From JBFWML01 sp050251635 (GTDB lineage: Bacteria > Campylobacterota > Campylobacteria > Campylobacterales > SZUA-545), in contig JBFWML010000001.1 of NCBI GenBank assembly GCA_050251635.1, positions 1 through 64,000 of the forward strand: a DNA stretch of 64,000 nt, given 5' to 3'. The position numbers were made by a program, and so were the translations under genes. The notes beneath the pieces are model-generated. The model saw nothing but the letters and a program-made list of their open reading frames with translations. It made no database searches and had not been told where the DNA came from. Numbering within the stretch: position 1 is the first letter of the stretch; each line of letters begins with the position of its first letter. Shown here in pieces: positions 60,686 through 64,000 of this stretch.

Positions 60686-61052
60686 TGGTGGAGCCGGGGG
60701 GGATCGAACCCCCGTCCAAAAGAGCCGTACCATCAAGCGTCTACATGCTTAGAAACCCGTTGATTGTCTTTGTTCCCTAAAGCGCCAACGGGGCAAACCC
60801 TTTAGAAAACGCAGGCTGATGTCGAACCGCCGCTGCCACCTGGCGATCCCAAGCTGCTAAGGTTAAGGTCCCAATCCCGCGCAGCGAAGGAAAGAAACCT
60901 GCCCCAACTAAGGGTTTAACTTACGCTGCGTAGGCGTAAGCGGGGCGGTAGTTTGCGTTGTTTGCGTTTATGTTTAGCGGGCGTTTTAACGGCAGTCCCG
61001 TGCCGGCATGCAGCCTGAGGCCTAACCCTCCTGTCGAAGCCAAGTCGGCCCC
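60686..61052 (-). ncRNA. ssrA: transfer-messenger RNA (tmRNA)
   Basis: 367-base minus-strand tmRNA. The tRNA-like ends pair GGGGCCG with CGGCTCC, followed by ACCA, and the T-arm is GGTTCGATCC. The resume frame at 60921-60965 encodes the tag ANNANYRPAYAYAA, ending TAA, which resembles the Campylobacter and Helicobacter tags and marks the lineage. It rescues stalled ribosomes and tags proteins for proteolysis. Confidence 0.96.
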
Positions 61053-61070
61053 ACAAAGAAGAACGGGCGG

Positions 61071-61099
61071 ATTCTAACGCTTTTGTTCCGGCGCGTCAA
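61071..61099 (-). promoter_or_regulatory. tmRNA sigma-70 promoter
   Basis: On the minus strand TTGACG (61094-61099) and TAGAAT (61071-61076) are spaced by 17 bases, and the mature tmRNA starts 18 bases beyond the -10 box. Confidence 0.75.
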
Positions 61100-61156
61100 G
61101 CTTGATAACGGTTTGTTAATCTCGAATCGATAAAATCCCTTCAGCAAAGGATGACC

Positions 61157-62314
61157 ATGAGCGACGAACTCCTTTTTGCCGAAGAAAACGAACAAAACGC
61201 CGGGCCAAACCGGGCGGTCAAGTCGTGGAAGATGCTGGTGGTGGACGACGAACCGGAGGTGCACAGCGTCACCCGCTTGGCGCTGGGGAGCTTTAGTTTT
61301 GAAGACAGGCCGCTGGAGTTTTTGCACGCCCACAGCGGCCGCGAAGCAATCGAGCTTTTGGGCAGCCACGACGACATCGCGCTGGTGCTGCTGGATGTGG
61401 TGATGGAAGAAGAAGACGCGGGGCTGAAGGTGGCCCGCCATGTGCGCGAAGGGCTCAAAAACAAAACCGTGCGGCTGGTGCTGCGCACGGGTCAGCCCGG
61501 TCAAGCCCCCGAATCCCGCGTGATTTTAGAGTACGACATCAACGACTACAAAACCAAAACCGAGCTGACCGCCCAGCGGCTGTTTACCACCGTGGTCAGC
61601 AGTCTTCGCGCCTACCGCGATATTGTCAGCCTCAACCTCAGCCGCGACGAACAGACCCGCGCACGGGAAAAACAGCAAAGCGCGCTGGTCAACGAGCTGG
61701 CGGGTGACCCGGCGATCGATCTGCGCCTGTTTTGCCGCAGTTCGGATATTCTCTGCGGCGATGCCTATTCGCTTCACCGCACCCGCGACGGCGGCGTTTT
61801 GGCCTATGTGATCGACGGCATGGGGCATGGGATTTTGCCCTCCTTGACGGTGTTTGCCGTCGCTTCGAGCATTCGGCGCTATGTGGGCGAGGCCAACAGT
61901 CTGGGCGAGCTGGCCCGCGCGTTTCTCAACGCCGTGCGCCCCGCGCTGCATGACGAAGAGCAGCTTTCCTACGCGCTGCTGTGGATCGCCCCCGATTTTG
62001 GCCGCGTAGATTACGCCGTGGGCGGCATGTATCCGCCGCTAATCCAAAGCGCCGCCGGGGTGCAAAAACTCAGCGCCAACAACACGCCGTTGATGAACTT
62101 CACCCCGAAAATCAAGGTCGATTCATTGCCGATCGACGGGTTTAAACAGGCGCTCATCTACACCGACGGACTGGTGGAAGACAGCGCCTTTGAGCTGGCC
62201 CACCACGAAGTGGAGGCGCTGCTGGAACGCGCCACGCTGGAAAAGGTGCTAACGCAGCTGGAAGCAGAAGAGCTGGAAGACGACGTGACGGTGATTTCGC
62301 TGATTAGGCGTTGA
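61157..62314 (+). CDS. response regulator with SpoIIE-type (PP2C) phosphatase domain
   Basis: 385 residues. The N-terminal receiver domain begins at MLVVDDEPEVHSVTRLAL and has the phospho-acceptor in LVLLDVVMEEEDAG, then RLVLRTGQPGQAPESRVILEYDINDYKTKTELTAQRLFTTVVSSLRAYRDI, a DUF3369-like linker. The C-terminal half is a SpoIIE/RsbU phosphatase (GDAYSLHRTRDGGVLAYVIDGMGHG, LIYTDGLVED, DDVTVISLIRR). It may dephosphorylate an anti-sigma antagonist or another target. ATG at 61157 is favoured over 61151 because of its spacing from AAAGG. Confidence 0.87.
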   Translation: MSDELLFAEENEQNAGPNRAVKSWKMLVVDDEPEVHSVTRLALGSFSFEDRPLEFLHAHSGREAIELLGSHDDIALVLLDVVMEEEDAGLKVARHVREGLKNKTVRLVLRTGQPGQAPESRVILEYDINDYKTKTELTAQRLFTTVVSSLRAYRDIVSLNLSRDEQTRAREKQQSALVNELAGDPAIDLRLFCRSSDILCGDAYSLHRTRDGGVLAYVIDGMGHGILPSLTVFAVASSIRRYVGEANSLGELARAFLNAVRPALHDEEQLSYALLWIAPDFGRVDYAVGGMYPPLIQSAAGVQKLSANNTPLMNFTPKIKVDSLPIDGFKQALIYTDGLVEDSAFELAHHEVEALLERATLEKVLTQLEAEELEDDVTVISLIRR

Positions 62315-63041
62315 TGGCCGTTTTGATCGCCCGCGCTTCATCGCAGATTTTTTTGAGCTTTTGGTTATTCGAAAGCGAATCGTCCATCAAAATTTTGACA
62401 AAGGCGCTGCCCACAATCACGCCGTCGGCCCCTTTGGCCCGCAGCGCCGCCGTTTCGCGGTTGACGCCAAAACCCACATAAACGGGGGTTTTCGTGGCCG
62501 CCTTGATCGACGCGATGGTCGGCTGCAAATCCTCGCCGCCGCCCGCGCCGGTGATGCCCGTGTAGGCCACCAAGTAAACAAACTTTTTCGCCCGCGCCAA
62601 AATCGCCTTGACCCGATCGGCGGGGGTGGTGGGGGCCACAAACTCAATCAGTGCCGCGCCGTGGCTTTCAAAAAGCGGCGCGTAGGTGGCGGCCTCTTCG
62701 TGGGGCAAGTCGGGAATAATCAGCCCGCTTACGCCCAGCTCCTGCGCCTTTTTGGCCACCGTTTCCATGCCGTGGTGGTAAAAGGGGTTCATATAGCCCA
62801 TCCACAACAAGTCGCGGCCCTTTAGCTTGGCCGTAATTTCGTACAGATCGGCAAAGGTAAAACCGTTTGCCAGCGCACGCTGCCCCGCCAGTTCGATCAC
62901 CGGGCCGTCGGCCACCGGGTCGGAAAAGGGCACGCCTAATTCCAGCGTATCCATGCCCGCCTCAAAAAGCGCCTGCGCGAGTTCAACGGTAAAAGCGTTA
63001 CCGGGAATTTTGGGGGTGAGATAACCGACCAGTTTTTTCAT
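62304..63041 (-). CDS. trpA: tryptophan synthase alpha chain
   Basis: 245-residue TIM-barrel enzyme that cleaves indole-3-glycerol phosphate to indole. ELGVPFSDPVADGPVIELAGQRAL contains the catalytic Glu, followed by LLWMGYMNP, GLIIPDLPHEEA (catalytic Asp) and GFGVNRETAALRAKGADGVIVGSAFV. trpB is not adjacent. Its 3' end overlaps the response regulator by 11 bases. Confidence 0.96.
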   Translation of the reverse strand: MKKLVGYLTPKIPGNAFTVELAQALFEAGMDTLELGVPFSDPVADGPVIELAGQRALANGFTFADLYEITAKLKGRDLLWMGYMNPFYHHGMETVAKKAQELGVSGLIIPDLPHEEAATYAPLFESHGAALIEFVAPTTPADRVKAILARAKKFVYLVAYTGITGAGGGEDLQPTIASIKAATKTPVYVGFGVNRETAALRAKGADGVIVGSAFVKILMDDSLSNNQKLKKICDEARAIKTAINA

Positions 63042-63089
63042 GGATTCAACCTTGGCAAAATTGCGGGGATTTTAACACGGTCGCGCTGT

Positions 63090-63386
63090 TCACGAGGCTT
63101 TCATTTCGCCCGATGCGATCTTGTGGATGATGTACGAAATATAGGTCTGGTAGGGCATCCCTTCGCTCAGCGCCATGGCTTTGAGCCGCGCAATATCGTT
63201 TTCGAGCAGCCGGATGCTGATTGCTTTACGCTTGGAAAGCCGATCGACCGTATTTTTCGCCGCGCCCTGCAACACGGTTTTAAACGCCGCCAGCTCTTTG
63301 GGTTCCAGCGACACAAATTCACCCGCCTCCACGGCGTCGATCACGGCTTGCTCTTCGATAGTTTCGATCTTGGTTTTCTTGGCCAT
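63090..63386 (-). CDS. CopG-like antitoxin/DNA-binding protein
   Basis: 98 residues. Its C-terminal half, KRKAISIRLLENDIARLKAMALSEGMPYQTYISYIIHKIASG, matches the CopG/ribbon-helix-helix antitoxins. The acidic N-terminal half (TIEEQAVIDAVEAGEFVSLEPKELA) may contact a partner. It begins six bases after the nucleotidyltransferase stop. The start could also be GTG at 63392. Confidence 0.78.
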   Translation of the reverse strand: MAKKTKIETIEEQAVIDAVEAGEFVSLEPKELAAFKTVLQGAAKNTVDRLSKRKAISIRLLENDIARLKAMALSEGMPYQTYISYIIHKIASGEMKAS

Positions 63387-63392
63387 CAGCAC

Positions 63393-63677
63393 TCAGACAT
63401 AGATAGTTTCATCCTGAATCTGCCGCCTGACCAGCTCTCTAAGCGCGCTCTCGTAACCCAGATCGACCTTTTTGCTTAGCTGGGCTTCTAGGCGCTCTTT
63501 CAGATCGTAAAAACGATCCAAATCCGACGGCATATCCACCAATAGATCGATGTCGCTCTCTTCGTTGGCTGTTCCTTTGGCAAAGGAGCCAAACAGCCCA
63601 ATCCGGTTGACGCGGTACTTCTCTCGAAACTCCGCCTTGTGCTCGGACAGATAGTCTAAAATCTGCTCTTTGGTCAT
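63393..63677 (-). CDS. minimal nucleotidyltransferase (MNT)
   Basis: 94 residues. The motif GLFGSFAKGTANEESDIDLLVDMP (GSx10DxD) is a minimal nucleotidyltransferase active site, and LSKKVDLGYESALRE follows. MNT proteins are usually the antitoxin partner of HEPN toxins, but here the downstream gene encodes a CopG-like protein. The ATG at 63677 is preferred to a start 19 codons upstream. AMP transfer to a partner is inferred. Confidence 0.85.
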   Translation of the reverse strand: MTKEQILDYLSEHKAEFREKYRVNRIGLFGSFAKGTANEESDIDLLVDMPSDLDRFYDLKERLEAQLSKKVDLGYESALRELVRRQIQDETIYV

Positions 63678-63834
63678 TGCGCTGCCTGATGGTTTGATTG
63701 GTTGAAGTATACAAAAACAAGTGAGGCTATCCATGCAACTCTCAGCATATTGTAGACTATCTTTTCAATAGAATTTTTGGCGGTAACGCTCAACACTATT
63801 CTAAACGCCTCCGACCATCCCTTCTTTGCTTGGC

Positions 63835-64000
63835 CTATTCTGGGTCATCCAGCCCTCCTCGACCAGACTGCTCCGACTGTATAAGGGTTTCAAGCCCAAC
63901 AATTAAATCTTTAAAATTTTCTAATACTGCTGGATCTCCGTCAGCCTTCTGGCATATCCATTCGGCAAAAGGGATTTTGTAGTCATGATCAGTTTTATAG
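63835..64000 (-). CDS. C-terminal part of a hypothetical protein (cut by window edge)
   Basis: A minus-strand reading frame enters the window at its right edge and ends in TAG at 63835-63837. The visible 54 residues include KTDHDYKIPFAEWICQKADG, an ENFKDLIVGLETLIQSEQ helix and a GGLDDPE end. Not recognised. A 157-base A+T-rich gap with no gene separates it from the nucleotidyltransferase. Confidence 0.5.
   Translation of the reverse strand, partial: YKTDHDYKIPFAEWICQKADGDPAVLENFKDLIVGLETLIQSEQSGRGGLDDPE

Noticed and set aside
63735..63834. Possible gene in the A+T-rich gap before the right edge
   Set aside because: Only short frames without ribosome sites; I see nothing coding between the nucleotidyltransferase and the partial gene at the edge.
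1..64000. CRISPR array, rRNA operon, transposase or prophage genes
   Set aside because: No regularly spaced direct repeats, rRNA sequence, DDE transposase motif or phage structural gene was seen in any frame I examined.

Overview
The window looks like chromosomal DNA of a G+C-rich (roughly 55-60 % by eye), probably free-living member of the Campylobacterota (epsilonproteobacteria). The best lineage evidence is the tmRNA tag ANNANYRPAYAYAA, close to the Campylobacter (ANNVKFAPAYAKAA) and Helicobacter tags, together with the ribH-nusB-pyrF gene order, an LPP20-type lipoprotein, a CIRCE-controlled hsp20, a pseudaminic acid operon and diheme cytochrome c peroxidases. Genes are packed with 4-nt ATGA/GTGA overlaps, and several convergent pairs overlap at their 3' ends. 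The hexamer CGATCG is strikingly frequent.

Region by region. 1-6361 (minus): an envelope polysaccharide operon, running EAL/HDOD signalling protein, heptosyltransferase waaF, two glycosyltransferases (a lower-G+C patch) and the dTDP-rhamnose genes rfbA-C-D-B, the last cut by the window edge. 6402-10066: a Fur-type-controlled FbpABC ferric iron importer. 10078-13580: pseF-G-H-I for CMP-pseudaminic acid (flagellin or surface glycan), preceded by a 30-residue membrane peptide and a consensus sigma-70 promoter. 13635-18604: diguanylate cyclase, helicase HrpB, a PemK-type toxin-antitoxin pair and a small AT-rich membrane protein. 18626-20332: tRNA-Ser(GCU), pyrF, nusB, ribH. 20387-23757: pentapeptide lipoprotein, two tandem cytochrome c peroxidases, and hsp20 with promoter and CIRCE. 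23769-26592: polysaccharide deacetylase, AI-2E-type permease, an unknown protein and tRNA-Gly(CCC). 26593-28966: an SdhA/NadB-type flavoprotein with a separate plant-type ferredoxin and a BFD-like protein. 29054-33951: AraC regulator, three small enzymes, a TonB-dependent receptor and phospholipase A.

34057-42214 is the least familiar stretch. Two tiny membrane proteins, an ankyrin-AMIN lipoprotein, a FecR-domain protein and a secreted ankyrin protein lead directly into ftsW and murG; opposite them lie a zinc-ribbon membrane protein, an LPP20 lipoprotein and a beta-barrel protein. 42349-44050 encodes a Tat-exported four-cluster iron-sulfur protein and a cytochrome b with no catalytic partner. 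44032-47294 holds an MFS exporter, an MtfA-like peptidase, a methyltransferase and an SRPBCC protein. 47334-53261 is a heavy-metal RND efflux operon and 53313-57618 a MacAB-TolC-type exporter. 57760-59452 is a small accessory patch: a DUF4143-type ATPase behind a palindrome, a frameshifted TraN-like remnant and a truncated HELAHY protein. 59505-64000 contains a Fic protein, tmRNA, a response regulator-phosphatase, trpA, and a CopG/nucleotidyltransferase pair.

No rRNA, CRISPR array, insertion sequence or prophage was seen. The strongest candidates for undescribed biology are the ankyrin/AMIN/FecR envelope cluster beside ftsW-murG, the ferredoxin-linked flavoprotein lacking the covalent-FAD histidine, and the orphan iron-sulfur/cytochrome b module.
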